56,146 bases of DNA from assembly GCF_001904725.1 (NCBI RefSeq), contig NZ_MRCE01000041.1:1-56146 (forward strand), read 5' to 3'. This document shows, piece after piece, positions 33,538-41,346 of the stretch. Every line of letters starts with the position of its first letter. Position 1 is the first letter of the stretch. The position numbers and the translations under genes were made by a program. The DNA is from Phormidium ambiguum IAM M-71. GTDB taxonomy: Bacteria > Cyanobacteriota > Cyanobacteriia > Cyanobacteriales > Aerosakkonemataceae. The notes under the pieces are model-generated. The model did not search any database and had not been told where the DNA came from. It saw only the letters and a list, made by a program, of their open reading frames with translations.

Positions 33538-33619
33538 ATCCAGGTTTTGAAAACTCCTTTCCAAAAGATCTTTTTCAAAACCATTCAAAAAATTTCATTA
33601 AAACTAAGGAGATTATAAC

Positions 33620-35614
33620 ATGAACAGCAAAACATCTTCAACAGGTTCTTTAAAGGAAGTCACAAAAGCTAATCCTTGTGTTATATGTAATGGTACTAAG
33701 GGGTGCTACACTTTAGGTAATTTATTAGTGTGCAGACGCACTGAGAATAACAGCAACCTTCCTAATGGTTATAAGTGGATTGAAACAACACATGATAAGG
33801 ATGGTCGTTGCTATATACAGACTGAGGAAGATTACCGTAAGTGGAGAGAATCTAACAAAAATGGTTTCGAGTCAAAGTACCCAGACAGGAAACCTGATAG
33901 TGAGTATGTCTATCCCACTTACTTAAGGACTGATAATGAGGAAGAAGGAATAGAAACACCTTTAGGACTGTTAAAGCGATCGCAAACTAATTTACTAGTT
34001 TGTCGCTGGAATGCTCCGATGAGTTGGTCTAATGCTTCTAAAGACATAAGACAGAGAACTAAGACTGGTAATAAGGTAGAGTACAAGGTGAATCTCTCAG
34101 AGGATTCTATAATAGGTCTTTACTCTAACTATGATTTTGATAGAGCATTGGAGGATTATAGAATCCCTAAAGTATGCAAAGCAATCATTATTGTGGAAGG
34201 TGAAAAAGGAGTTGACTGTTTCGATAAATTCGATCCAATTCTTAGACACTTCTTTGCAATAACTAACCCTGGTGGTGCTTGTAAGTGGACTAATGAACAA
34301 TTCGTTTTACTAGCTCATATTGCCAATAGTCGAGACATTCCCATAATCATTTCTCCTGATCATGATAAGCCTGGATTTAAAAACGGGAAACAGATTTATG
34401 ATGGACTCCTTTCTAATGGCATCCCTAAAGAAAGGATAAGTGTAGTTGACCATAGTAAAATGTTAGAGAATCCCCCTCTAAAATTTGATATGGCTGACTA
34501 TATTTCTAATTATGGATTTATCTTCAAAACTGTTCAGGATTTCATTAACACTTTGACTGTCACACCTAATGAATATCCTTGGGATAAATTTAAGGAGGAA
34601 ATCAAAGAAAAATCAGAGGGACGCTATCAAATACGTATAGCTAAAGAAACTATCGAAAGCAAGGGTATTGATACTAGTATCAATTGGCTAGTAGATTCCT
34701 TATTAGCAGCTAATAGTAGTACCTTACTAGTAGCTCAAGAGAAGACTGGAAAGACTTGCTTGATGCTAGATATGCTTGCAGCGATTCACACTGGCAAGGA
34801 GTTCTTAGGGAAAGCTACTAAGCAATCTAAAGTACTTTTTATTAATACTGATTCATCCGAAGCAACCTTTTTGAAACAAGTTAATGATAGGTGGGGTAAC
34901 GATGAGGAACTTGATAATCAGTTGCCTTATGTACAAGATTGGATAGCGGATGAAACTGGTTTACAATTCCTAGAGGACTATTGCAAAGATAATCTTGGTA
35001 GTGTGATAGTAATCGATTCTATTAAGGGACTGAGCTACCCTCTCGATATTGATGAAAATACACCAGCTATAGGAAAGATTGTTAAGGAGATATCTAGCAA
35101 GATTTGTTCTAATGCTTGCTCTGTTGTTTTCCTACATCATGTTAGTAAAGCTAAAGGAAAGTACAGAACTCATAAGGGTACAGGTCATCATTCAATTAGT
35201 AGCAACGTAGATCAAATCTTGTTACTAGAAGATTTACCCAATAATAAAAATGAGGTTAGAAGGTTATCTTCTTTAGGTAGTCGGTTTACAAGGAAGTTTT
35301 CCATAGACTATCTCCCAACAGATGACTATAGATGTGAGGTTATTTTCCAAGCAAACACTAATGATGATGAGGAAGATGATAACGACTCCATCAAAGGGCA
35401 ACTGCTTACATATTTAGTTGACAAAGATGACTGGGTAACTAGGAAGGAAATCTTGGATGAGTTAGAAACAGAGGATAAGTACCTGTCTAGGATATTGAAG
35501 CAATTAGGTGAACAGGTACAGGTGAAGCCTGACCCTAGCGATAGCCGTAAGAAGCTCTACAAAATAGGTGGACAAAAAAAGGTATCCTCTCCTGATTCCC
35601 CTACAGAAACCTAA
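33620..35614 (+). CDS. Primase-helicase-like protein: zinc motif, TOPRIM, RecA-type ATPase, winged helix
   Basis: A 664-residue protein with AAGGAG 9 bp before its ATG. Order of parts: a possible zinc site (C20, C23, C29, C38); a TOPRIM-like domain with VEGEKG (E193) and SPDHDK (D247, D249); a RecA/RepA-like ATPase with P-loop AQEKTGKT (372-379), Walker B VIVID466 and FLHHVSK; an acidic linker (NDDEEDDND); and a C-terminal winged helix (about 590-650). This is the architecture of replication proteins of integrating plasmids and satellites, which make primers and unwind DNA at the element's own origin. Repeats with GGTATCC begin at the 3' end of the gene and continue just after it. Confidence 0.8.
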   Translation: MNSKTSSTGSLKEVTKANPCVICNGTKGCYTLGNLLVCRRTENNSNLPNGYKWIETTHDKDGRCYIQTEEDYRKWRESNKNGFESKYPDRKPDSEYVYPTYLRTDNEEEGIETPLGLLKRSQTNLLVCRWNAPMSWSNASKDIRQRTKTGNKVEYKVNLSEDSIIGLYSNYDFDRALEDYRIPKVCKAIIIVEGEKGVDCFDKFDPILRHFFAITNPGGACKWTNEQFVLLAHIANSRDIPIIISPDHDKPGFKNGKQIYDGLLSNGIPKERISVVDHSKMLENPPLKFDMADYISNYGFIFKTVQDFINTLTVTPNEYPWDKFKEEIKEKSEGRYQIRIAKETIESKGIDTSINWLVDSLLAANSSTLLVAQEKTGKTCLMLDMLAAIHTGKEFLGKATKQSKVLFINTDSSEATFLKQVNDRWGNDEELDNQLPYVQDWIADETGLQFLEDYCKDNLGSVIVIDSIKGLSYPLDIDENTPAIGKIVKEISSKICSNACSVVFLHHVSKAKGKYRTHKGTGHHSISSNVDQILLLEDLPNNKNEVRRLSSLGSRFTRKFSIDYLPTDDYRCEVIFQANTNDDEEDDNDSIKGQLLTYLVDKDDWVTRKEILDELETEDKYLSRILKQLGEQVQVKPDPSDSRKKLYKIGGQKKVSSPDSPTET

Positions 35615-35727
35615 GATACCTATTTGTCCACCTATCTCTGAAACGCTTTCACTGACTGGTTTTGAGAGTTAGGTATCCATAATAGGTATCCATGATGAGG
35701 ATGATGAGGATACCAAAAAAGATACCT
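35581..35727. repeat. Iteron-like GGTATCC repeats, candidate replication origin
   Basis: Six copies of GGTATC(C) in both orientations: 35581-35587, 35615-35620 (inverted), 35671-35678, 35684-35691 (two direct copies 13 bp apart), 35708-35714 and 35721-35727 (both inverted). They cluster right at and after the primase-helicase stop codon in AT-rich DNA, the usual place for an origin recognised by the adjacent replication protein. Confidence 0.5.
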
Positions 35728-35784
35728 ATCTCCCATTACTTAAAAATGGCTGGAATGAAGTTTGAGGTTAGTCCAAAAAAGAAC

Positions 35785-35807
35785 ACTCAGACCTTGAAGG
35801 TCTGAGT
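35785..35807. terminator. Hairpin with 11-bp stem
   Basis: ACTCAGACCTT pairs with AAGGTCTGAGT around a single base. On the minus strand it is followed by GTTCTTTTTT; on the plus strand no T-run follows. It may be a minus-strand terminator or an origin structure. The rest of 35615-36108 holds the iteron-like repeats, a second Fur-like box and the promoter described separately; no gene is seen. Confidence 0.45.
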
Positions 35808-35864
35808 ACTAGTCAATAGATGAATAACTAATTAGCGATTCAAACTCTGTAGTACCTTTTTACT

Positions 35865-35883
35865 ATTTATGAGAATCATTCTC
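35865..35883. promoter_or_regulatory. Fur-box-like sequence 2
   Basis: Matches the Fur consensus at 14 of 19 positions, with an inner GAGAATCATTCTC palindrome. It is the second such site in the element, in the gap before the small coiled-coil gene. Confidence 0.4.
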
Positions 35884-36039
35884 TTTCTCACAGACTCATC
35901 AGTAGGCACTAGCAGAGTCTCTGACAGGCGATAAACCCTTTAGGGGTGATACTACCTGACACCCACTTACTGTAAGAAGTCGCTACAACCTTTACCCTGT
36001 AAGGGTTCTACAATCTGCGATCGCCACTATAAATAAACT

Positions 36040-36106
36040 TGTATACAGGTATTGACTCCAAAGATGTATACAGGTATGGTAGTAGGGTAGTTACTTGTAT
36101 ACAGGT
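36040..36106 (+). promoter_or_regulatory. Promoter with three TGTATACAGGT operator repeats
   Basis: Identical 11-mers TGTATACAGGT start at 36040, 36065 and 36096. A promoter fits between them: TTGACT (36052-36057), 17-bp spacer, TATGGT (36075-36080). One repeat lies just upstream of the -35, one within the spacer up to the -10, and one ends 3 bp before the ATG of the downstream gene. This is a classic layout for repression, probably by the protein encoded next to it. Confidence 0.65.
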
Positions 36107-36108
36107 TT

Positions 36109-36573
36109 ATGACAGACTTTGCCAAAGGTGGTAAGGGGAAGAAAGCACCTTACGAAACTCAGATGGTGAGAACTCCTGTTCCTATCCTTGAACTGGCTAA
36201 ACAGCTTACAGAGGGTTACAGACAGGTAATTGGCACTGACAGAGAGCAATCGTACCTAGTCTGTGTACAAAAGGCTATCGTTCAGTCCACTTACCCAGAT
36301 AACACCCCCACTAGGGAACTGACAGAACTGATTGAGGACTTACAAGCCAAGCATGAGGACATGGTGCGGAAGTTTGGCGAGTGCCGTCAGCAGCTATCAG
36401 ACGAACGGTTAACCCGATATGACCTGGAAGAGAAATTAGAAGCTTTACAGATTCAGTTAAGTGCCATTGAGAAGGTAGTAACCACTTACGAATCAGAATC
36501 AAAAACCACAAGGAACTGGACTGAAGCTAATCGCTTGATAGCCGCTTTAAAGCAAGTTAAAAACAGCCTTTAA
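36109..36573 (+). CDS. Small basic/coiled-coil protein, probable DNA-binding regulator of the element
   Basis: A 154-residue protein. The N-terminus (GGKGKKAPYETQMVRTPVPI) is like that of small proteins I associate with cyanobacterial plasmids: a basic arm, then a strand and helix that could form a ribbon-helix-helix fold (TQMVRTPVPILELAKQLTEGYRQ). Residues 75-140 form a coiled coil (ELIEDLQAKHEDMVRKF, LEEKLEALQIQLSAIEKV). Three TGTATACAGGT repeats overlie its promoter, which suggests self-repression and copy-number or excision control. It is last in the element, 84 bp before attR. Function inferred, not recognised. Confidence 0.6.
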   Translation: MTDFAKGGKGKKAPYETQMVRTPVPILELAKQLTEGYRQVIGTDREQSYLVCVQKAIVQSTYPDNTPTRELTELIEDLQAKHEDMVRKFGECRQQLSDERLTRYDLEEKLEALQIQLSAIEKVVTTYESESKTTRNWTEANRLIAALKQVKNSL

Positions 36574-36656
36574 ATAGCGTTAGCAGTAGAGGTTTTGATA
36601 GGAATAAATGGTAAGGTATTGCAATTTTAGTAATTATCTATTATTAAATAGTTAAC

Positions 36657-36701
36657 CCTTACAAGCAGGATGTCACTGGTTCGAGTCCAGTACTGCCCAT
36701 A
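36657..36701 (+). other. attR (45-bp direct repeat, tRNA-Val 3' part)
   Basis: Exact copy of 31912-31956, without the tRNA 5' half, so it makes no tRNA. It marks the right end of the element. Confidence 0.9.
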
Positions 36702-36715
36702 CAATACATGAAAAG

Positions 36716-36752
36716 GAGGTACAGATTGGCACAAAAATCTGTACCTCTTTTT
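36716..36752 (+). terminator. Displaced terminator of tRNA-Val
   Basis: A 12-bp perfect stem (GAGGTACAGATT/AATCTGTACCTC), 8-nt loop and TTTTT, 14 bp after attR. It was probably the terminator of the tRNA gene before the element inserted. Confidence 0.75.
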
Positions 36753-36876
36753 ATATGGATTGAGTTTAAATGATTTAGTCCGCGTAGGCGGACTACCCTA
36801 CGGGAAGGCTTAGCCTATGTTTGTGTAGATGCGGTTTAAACCGCCCAATCTTCTCATTTATTGACGTGAAATTATA

Positions 36877-37017
36877 TTAGCGATCGCAATTTTCCCACAA
36901 ATCCCAAACTAATATACAAACTTGCAAACCCGTGCAAAAAGTTGGATCGATAAATCCGATAATTGTTGTGACAATAAAGATGATAATACACCGGATTTGT
37001 TTTTGATTTGGTTTCAT
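36877..37017 (-). CDS. Possible small membrane protein (46 residues)
   Basis: A frame with an ATG at 37017, too short for standard gene calls: MKPNQKQIRC, then a hydrophobic helix (IIIFIVTTIIGFI), then a short Cys/Trp-rich tail. AGGT lies 9 bp before the ATG. It lies in the 530-bp gap between attR and the STAND gene, which otherwise holds only the tRNA terminator, a palindromic repeat (AGTCCGCGTAGGCGGACT, about 36777) and a GCGGTTTAAACCGC palindrome. No family recognised; could be chance. Confidence 0.35.
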   Translation of the reverse strand: MKPNQKQIRCIIIFIVTTIIGFIDPTFCTGLQVCILVWDLWENCDR

Positions 37018-37232
37018 TTTTTTTACCTGTTTGATGTACTAAATTCATCAAACTCGGCTGATAAATGCGTTTGAAGCTAACAAATGTATGCGTTTATATA
37101 ACTTGTGTATAACTTTTGGGATGCGAATATTTTGGGTTATTCCGATGATTCGCCTGCCATTTGAATCGCATACGGATCGGGCCGATCGCACAAACAATGC
37201 CAAAATATAACTAATTCCCTGAAAATCTGGTT

Positions 37233-39806
37233 ATGGCGCGATCGCTAAAAGTTGCCCCAAAACATATTGAAAAAGTTAAACTAGCCCTAAAACAGTGTGG
37301 CTTTCCCAGCGTCGAGGCTTTCAGGATAGAGATGGGGGTAGCTTATGCTACCGCTAGCAAGTTCTTTAACGGCAAAGCTGTAGATTATATTAATTTTGTG
37401 GAATTTTGCGAAAAACTAAGCTTAGATTGGCAAGAAATCACCACTGACGAAGAATCTACAGCCACTACCCCCCTTGTTAACGAGGGACAGGGGGGATCGA
37501 CTCCCGAAAATATTCCCAAAAGCAACTCCATCGAATTTGTCGGAAGAGACAAACAACTAGTTGAATTACACCAACTTTTACAAAAAAATAGCCAAGTGGT
37601 AATTGCGGCGATTAATGGGATGGGGGGAGTGGGGAAAACTGAGTTGGCAATTCAATATGCCACACAACATTTATTAGATTATCCCGGTGGGATTTGTTGG
37701 GTAAACGCGCAGGGAATTTTGGCGGGACTGCAAATTCTCAGATTTGCGGAAATTCAATTTAATATTGTTCCTCCTGATGATTGGGAATTGGCAGATAAGT
37801 TGCAGTTTTGTTGGTCAAAATGGCAGCCGGGGGAAGTGCTGTTTATTTTTGATGATGTGTTTGATTACAAACAACAAGTTAAACCTTTTTTACCAAAATC
37901 ATCTCGGTTTAAAGTGTTGCTGACGACGCGAATTCAGTTTGATTCTACTTTGCAGCAGTTACGGTTGGATGTGCTGAAACCTTTGGCGGCGATGCGGTTA
38001 TTAAAATCCATTGTTGGTAGAGAACGACTGAAACAAGAACCAAAGATTGCCAGAAGTCTTTGTCAGTTTTTGGGATATTTGCCTTTGGCGTTGGAATTAG
38101 TAGGACGTTATCTCGATTTACAGCCGAATTTGTCTTTGGCTAAGTTGTTGCGGCGATTGGAAAAACAGCGATTAGAACATGAAGCTTTAATTTCGCCGAA
38201 GGATTTTAATAATGTGATGCGGTATGAGTTTGGGGTGGAAGAGGCGATTAATTTAAGTTGGGAACAGTTGGATGAAAATGCGAAAAATGTCGGTTGTTTT
38301 TTGAGTTTGTATGCTTTAGCGGCGATTCCTTTTTCTACTGATGGGATTGAAGATGAAGATGAACAGGAAAAATGGGAAAAGGCGCTGCGGGATTTGCAAC
38401 ATTGGCATTTGCTTCAGGAAGTGCGTCAGGAAACCTATCGTTTACATCCTTTGATTCGGCAATTTTTGCAAAAGCGGTTGGATGAGTTGACAGAAGCAGA
38501 GGAAATGAAACGGAATTTTGCTGCGGCGATGGTAGCAGTGGCAAGGGAAATTAACTATCCGCTTACTCGTGAGGATGTGATTAATTTCAGTCCTTGGATT
38601 CCTCACATTGAAGAAGTAGCAAATAATTTGTCGGAATTTCTGGATGATGAGGATTTGATTACACCTTTTAATGGTTTAGGTAGGTTTTATAAAGGTCAAA
38701 GTTTCTCTCAGCAAGCAGAAGTTTGGTATCAGCAATGTCGGGATATTGTTGAACAAAGATTGGGTAAAGAACATCCCGATTTCGCCACTATCCTCAGCAA
38801 CTTAGCCGGACTTTACAATTCCCAAGGCAGATACAGCGAAGCAGAACCATTACATCTGCAAGCATTGTCCATCGATCGCCAGAGTTTGCCAGAAAATCAT
38901 CCCAGTATAGCTACCAACCTCAATAACCTAGCCCAACTTTACTTTTTCCAAGGCAAATACAGCGAAGCGGAACAATTATATCTGCAAGCTTTGTCAATCG
39001 ATCGCCAGAGTTTGCCAGAAAATCATCCCCTATTAGCTATCCATCTCAACAACTTAGCTGAACTTTACAGAATCCAAAGCAGATACAGCGAAGCGGAACC
39101 ATTATATTTGCAAGCATTGTCCATCGATCGCCAGAGTTTGCCAGAAAATCATCCCCTATTAGCTATCCATCTCAACAACTTAGCTGAACTTTACAGAATC
39201 CAAAGCAGATACAGCGAAGCGGAACCATTATATTTGCAAGCATTGTCCATCGATCGCCAGAGTTTGCCAGAAAATCATCCCCTATTAGCTACCCACCTCA
39301 ACAACTTAGCCGCACTTTACTGTTCCCAAGGCAGATACAGCGATGCCGAACCATTATTTCTGCAAGTATTGTCAATTGATCGCCAGAGTTTGCCAGAAAA
39401 TCATCCCGAATTAGCTTTCCACCTCAACAGCTTAGCCACACTTTACTTTTCCCAAGGGAGATACAACGAAGCCGAACAACTATATCTGCAAGCGTTGGCA
39501 ATCGATCGCCAGATTTTGCCAGAAAATCATCCCCAATTAGCTACCCACCTCAACAACTTAGCTGGACTTTACAGATCCCTTGGCAGATACAGCGAAGCCG
39601 AACCATTATATCTGCAAGCTTGGGAAATTTTTCAGCGCAGCTTAGGCGCAGAACATCCAAATACAGTAACAGTAAGGCAAAATTTGGCGAGATTTTGGAT
39701 CGAAGCAATTAATGAAAATCGTGCTGATTTAGAAGTGTTGCAAAATAACCCTTTGTTTTTGGAAATTATGAGGGAATTTCTTGCCGAAAATCTCCCCGAT
39801 GAGTAA
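37233..39806 (+). CDS. STAND ATPase: HTH-like N-domain, NB-ARC, TPR (kinesin-light-chain type) repeats
   Basis: An 857-residue signalling or defence-type ATPase. Residues 1-70 are an HTH-like domain (KVKLALKQCGFPSVEAFRI, ATASKFFNGKAVDYINFVEF) shared by many cyanobacterial AAA/NB-ARC proteins. Residues 102-400 are NB-ARC: FVGRDKQ, P-loop GMGGVGKT (129-136), Walker B VLFIFDDV and the GxP-like FLGYLPLAL. From about 490 there are eight 42-residue TPRs of consensus LNNLAxLYxxQGRYSEAEPLYLQALSIDRQSLPENHP. STAND proteins oligomerise after ligand sensing by the repeats; several protect against phages (for example Avs). No nuclease or other effector is fused, so the output is unknown. The linker at 78-90 (TPLVNEGQGGST) looks repeat-derived. 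Confidence 0.85.
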   Translation: MARSLKVAPKHIEKVKLALKQCGFPSVEAFRIEMGVAYATASKFFNGKAVDYINFVEFCEKLSLDWQEITTDEESTATTPLVNEGQGGSTPENIPKSNSIEFVGRDKQLVELHQLLQKNSQVVIAAINGMGGVGKTELAIQYATQHLLDYPGGICWVNAQGILAGLQILRFAEIQFNIVPPDDWELADKLQFCWSKWQPGEVLFIFDDVFDYKQQVKPFLPKSSRFKVLLTTRIQFDSTLQQLRLDVLKPLAAMRLLKSIVGRERLKQEPKIARSLCQFLGYLPLALELVGRYLDLQPNLSLAKLLRRLEKQRLEHEALISPKDFNNVMRYEFGVEEAINLSWEQLDENAKNVGCFLSLYALAAIPFSTDGIEDEDEQEKWEKALRDLQHWHLLQEVRQETYRLHPLIRQFLQKRLDELTEAEEMKRNFAAAMVAVAREINYPLTREDVINFSPWIPHIEEVANNLSEFLDDEDLITPFNGLGRFYKGQSFSQQAEVWYQQCRDIVEQRLGKEHPDFATILSNLAGLYNSQGRYSEAEPLHLQALSIDRQSLPENHPSIATNLNNLAQLYFFQGKYSEAEQLYLQALSIDRQSLPENHPLLAIHLNNLAELYRIQSRYSEAEPLYLQALSIDRQSLPENHPLLAIHLNNLAELYRIQSRYSEAEPLYLQALSIDRQSLPENHPLLATHLNNLAALYCSQGRYSDAEPLFLQVLSIDRQSLPENHPELAFHLNSLATLYFSQGRYNEAEQLYLQALAIDRQILPENHPQLATHLNNLAGLYRSLGRYSEAEPLYLQAWEIFQRSLGAEHPNTVTVRQNLARFWIEAINENRADLEVLQNNPLFLEIMREFLAENLPDE
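39030..39281 (+). repeat. Perfect 126-bp tandem duplication in the TPR region
   Basis: TPR units 4 (39030-39155) and 5 (39156-39281) are identical at the DNA level, whereas other units differ at many positions. The duplication is recent and exactly one 42-codon TPR long. Confidence 0.85.
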
Positions 39807-39947
39807 AGGAGATTGACTAAATAGCCAAATACTTTAACATTAGTCAGACTACAAACCAGTTCTCTACTTTCAAGTTTGGAAAATCGGCATAGTCTGAAAC
39901 GTTAGTTGCTATATTAAAATAAAAAAGTCTATTAACTAACCTAACCT

Positions 39948-40181
39948 ATGAAACTCCGACAAAACATAAATGCTTTTATCCGTCCAGGCGAACAGAAAGG
40001 TTATGTAGCTGAGTGCTTAGAAATTTCTGTGGTAACGCAGGGAGACACATTAGATGAAGTGGAAAAAAATGTCGTTGAAGCTGTTACTCTGCATTTAGAA
40101 GATGAAGATCCCGGTGAATTTGGATTAGTGGCTAAACCAACAATTATATTAACTTTTGAATTACAACCAGAATATGCCTAA
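39948..40181 (+). CDS. hicB: HicB-family antitoxin
   Basis: A 77-residue protein with the HicB partial RNase-H-like fold: NINAFIRPGEQKGYVAECLEISVVTQGDTLDEVEKNVVEAVTLHL. It is the short form with no C-terminal DNA-binding domain. It overlaps the hicA start by 8 bp, so the two were translated together. Since the toxin gene is broken, this antitoxin may now be free of its partner. Confidence 0.85.
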   Translation: MKLRQNINAFIRPGEQKGYVAECLEISVVTQGDTLDEVEKNVVEAVTLHLEDEDPGEFGLVAKPTIILTFELQPEYA

Positions 40182-40534
40182 ACTTAAAAGATTATCGGGT
40201 GCAGAAGTAGTTGAGATTTTCGCTAATTTTGGCTTTCAAATATACAGCCAAAAAGGGAGTCACATCAAATTACGTTGCCAAGGAATTGCGGGAAAGGAAA
40301 CTCTTACAGTTCCTAATCATGCAGAGTTATACCAATTCTCTGAATGTTTGCTACAGATTGATCACCCCCTGTAGTCCCCCTTAGCAAGGGGGACGGCGAC
40401 AGCCGGGGGTTAATTATATCTCGCCTCTATATAGAGAATTGGTATTAGATACGGGAACTTGTAAAGCAATTTTAAGACAGGCAAGCAAATATATTCCAGA
40501 GTCAGAATTATATCCTTATTTTTATAGTTTCTAA
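40174..40534 (+). pseudogene. hicA: HicA mRNA interferase gene split by an inverted-repeat element
   Basis: The toxin starts at ATG 40174 (MPKLKRLSGAEVVEIFANFG) with catalytic His30 in KGSHIKL and runs in frame to Leu52 in PNHAEL. There the 115-bp element at 40330-40444 intervenes. Straight after it the frame resumes at 40448 with DTGTCKAILRQASKY and ends FYSF at a TAA (40532-40534). Removing the element and one TTA copy restores an 80-codon hicA. As it stands, translation runs 14 residues into the element and stops at 40374, giving a 66-residue product that lacks the last third of the fold. Confidence 0.85.
40330..40444. mobile_element. MITE-like inverted-repeat element, copy 1 (inside hicA)
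   Basis: 115 bp with terminal repeats TACCAATTCTCT/AGAGAATTGGTA, flanked by TTA at 40327-40329 and 40445-40447. It includes CCCCCTGTAGTCCCCC and a second inner stem. It is the reverse-complement counterpart of the element at 41347-41466. It has no ORF and must have been moved by a transposase encoded elsewhere. Confidence 0.88.
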
Positions 40535-40620
40535 TCTCTGCGATCGTTTTACATTTCTAATTCATCTACTATATATGCTGTATAATGAAAATCATCAATA
40601 GTTTTTTCAAAATTTAAGCT

Positions 40621-40833
40621 ATGTTTGCCATAGAATTCCAAGCCAATATTCAAAATGGATTTATCGAAATCCCCGAAGAATACAAACAGCAATTTCAGCA
40701 GGAAAAAAGCATTAAAGTTATTCTGCTTAAAGATGAACAATCACCAAATCGAGATATGATAGCGCACCTTCTGGATAATCCCATTCAGGTGAATGAATTT
40801 ATCCCTATAAAACGGGATGAAATTTATGAGTGA
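40621..40833 (+). CDS. VapB-type antitoxin of a PIN-domain toxin-antitoxin pair
   Basis: A 70-residue acidic protein: an N-terminal strand-rich part (MFAIEFQANIQNGFIEIPEEYKQQF) like small cyanobacterial antitoxins, and a C-terminal toxin-binding tail (DNPIQVNEFIPIKRDEIYE). It ends 8 bp inside the PIN toxin gene, the usual coupled arrangement. The module lies between two copies of the inverted-repeat element. Confidence 0.75.
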   Translation: MFAIEFQANIQNGFIEIPEEYKQQFQQEKSIKVILLKDEQSPNRDMIAHLLDNPIQVNEFIPIKRDEIYE

Positions 40834-41257
40834 AAATCCCCAAAATTCCTGTTTTGTAGATTCTAATGTCTGGCTTTATGCCATGATCAAAACCTCGGCA
40901 CCAGATAGCAGACAAGCAAAAGCAAAATCTTTGCTATCCAGTCTAGAGGATGTAATAGTAATCAGTACGCAAATAGTAAATGAAGTTTGCGTCAATCTGA
41001 TTAAGAAATCTCTGCTGGATGAACAGCAAATCGAAGATTTAATCAAGTCTTTTTACAAAAAGTATCGTGTCATAGAGATAAATTTGCCCATATTGTTAAA
41101 AGCTTCTCAATTACGAAAACAATATAGTTTTTCATTTTGGGATAGTTTGATTGTCGCTAGTGCTTTGCACGCAGATACTAAAATTATTTACTCTGAAGAT
41201 ATGCAAGATGGGTTAAAAGTTTTGGATAAAGTTGAAATAGTTAATCCTTTTAATTGA
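40826..41257 (+). CDS. VapC-type PIN-domain ribonuclease toxin
   Basis: A 143-residue PIN protein. The ATG at 40826 overlaps the antitoxin stop; the frame is also open from 40817. The acidic metal-binding residues are D12 (FVDSNVWLY), E53 (IVNEVCVN), D106 (FSFWDSLIVASAL) and E124/D125 (IYSEDMQDG). PIN toxins cut tRNA or rRNA when the antitoxin is lost. All active-site residues are present, so the toxin appears intact. Confidence 0.85.
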   Translation: MSENPQNSCFVDSNVWLYAMIKTSAPDSRQAKAKSLLSSLEDVIVISTQIVNEVCVNLIKKSLLDEQQIEDLIKSFYKKYRVIEINLPILLKASQLRKQYSFSFWDSLIVASALHADTKIIYSEDMQDGLKVLDKVEIVNPFN

Positions 41258-41259
41258 TA

Positions 41260-41346
41260 TTAAATTAATTGATTTCCTCTCTCTTGACGACGGTTAAAAG
41301 AACTGTTTCTAATATGTACTTCTGCACTAGCGATCGCTTCATCTAA
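41260..41346 (-). pseudogene. 28-codon coding remnant next to element copy 2
   Basis: The minus strand reads LDEAIASAEVHIRNSSFNRR and ends QLI at a stop (41260-41262). It begins exactly at the TTA target site of the element at 41347. Its composition is protein-like, so it may be the C-terminus of a gene cut by the insertion, but the frame does not match the end of the phosphatase gene beyond the element. Family not recognised. Confidence 0.35.

Larger units (their letters stand above)
33202..33619 (+). other. 418-bp intergenic region of the element with a possible small RNA
   Basis: It holds a Fur-like box (33265-33283), a TTGACA at 33311-33316 with TATTAT at 33336-33341 (19-bp spacer), and a strong terminator at 33485-33537, which together could make a transcript of about 190 nt. 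An 82-codon frame starting at 33269 runs through the terminator and has no protein-like features, so I do not call it. The AAGGAG before the primase start is at about 33606. Confidence 0.45.

Noticed and set aside
37233-39806. Calling the STAND protein a proven anti-phage system
   Set aside because: The domain layout and location only suggest this. No effector domain or known defence operon partner is visible.
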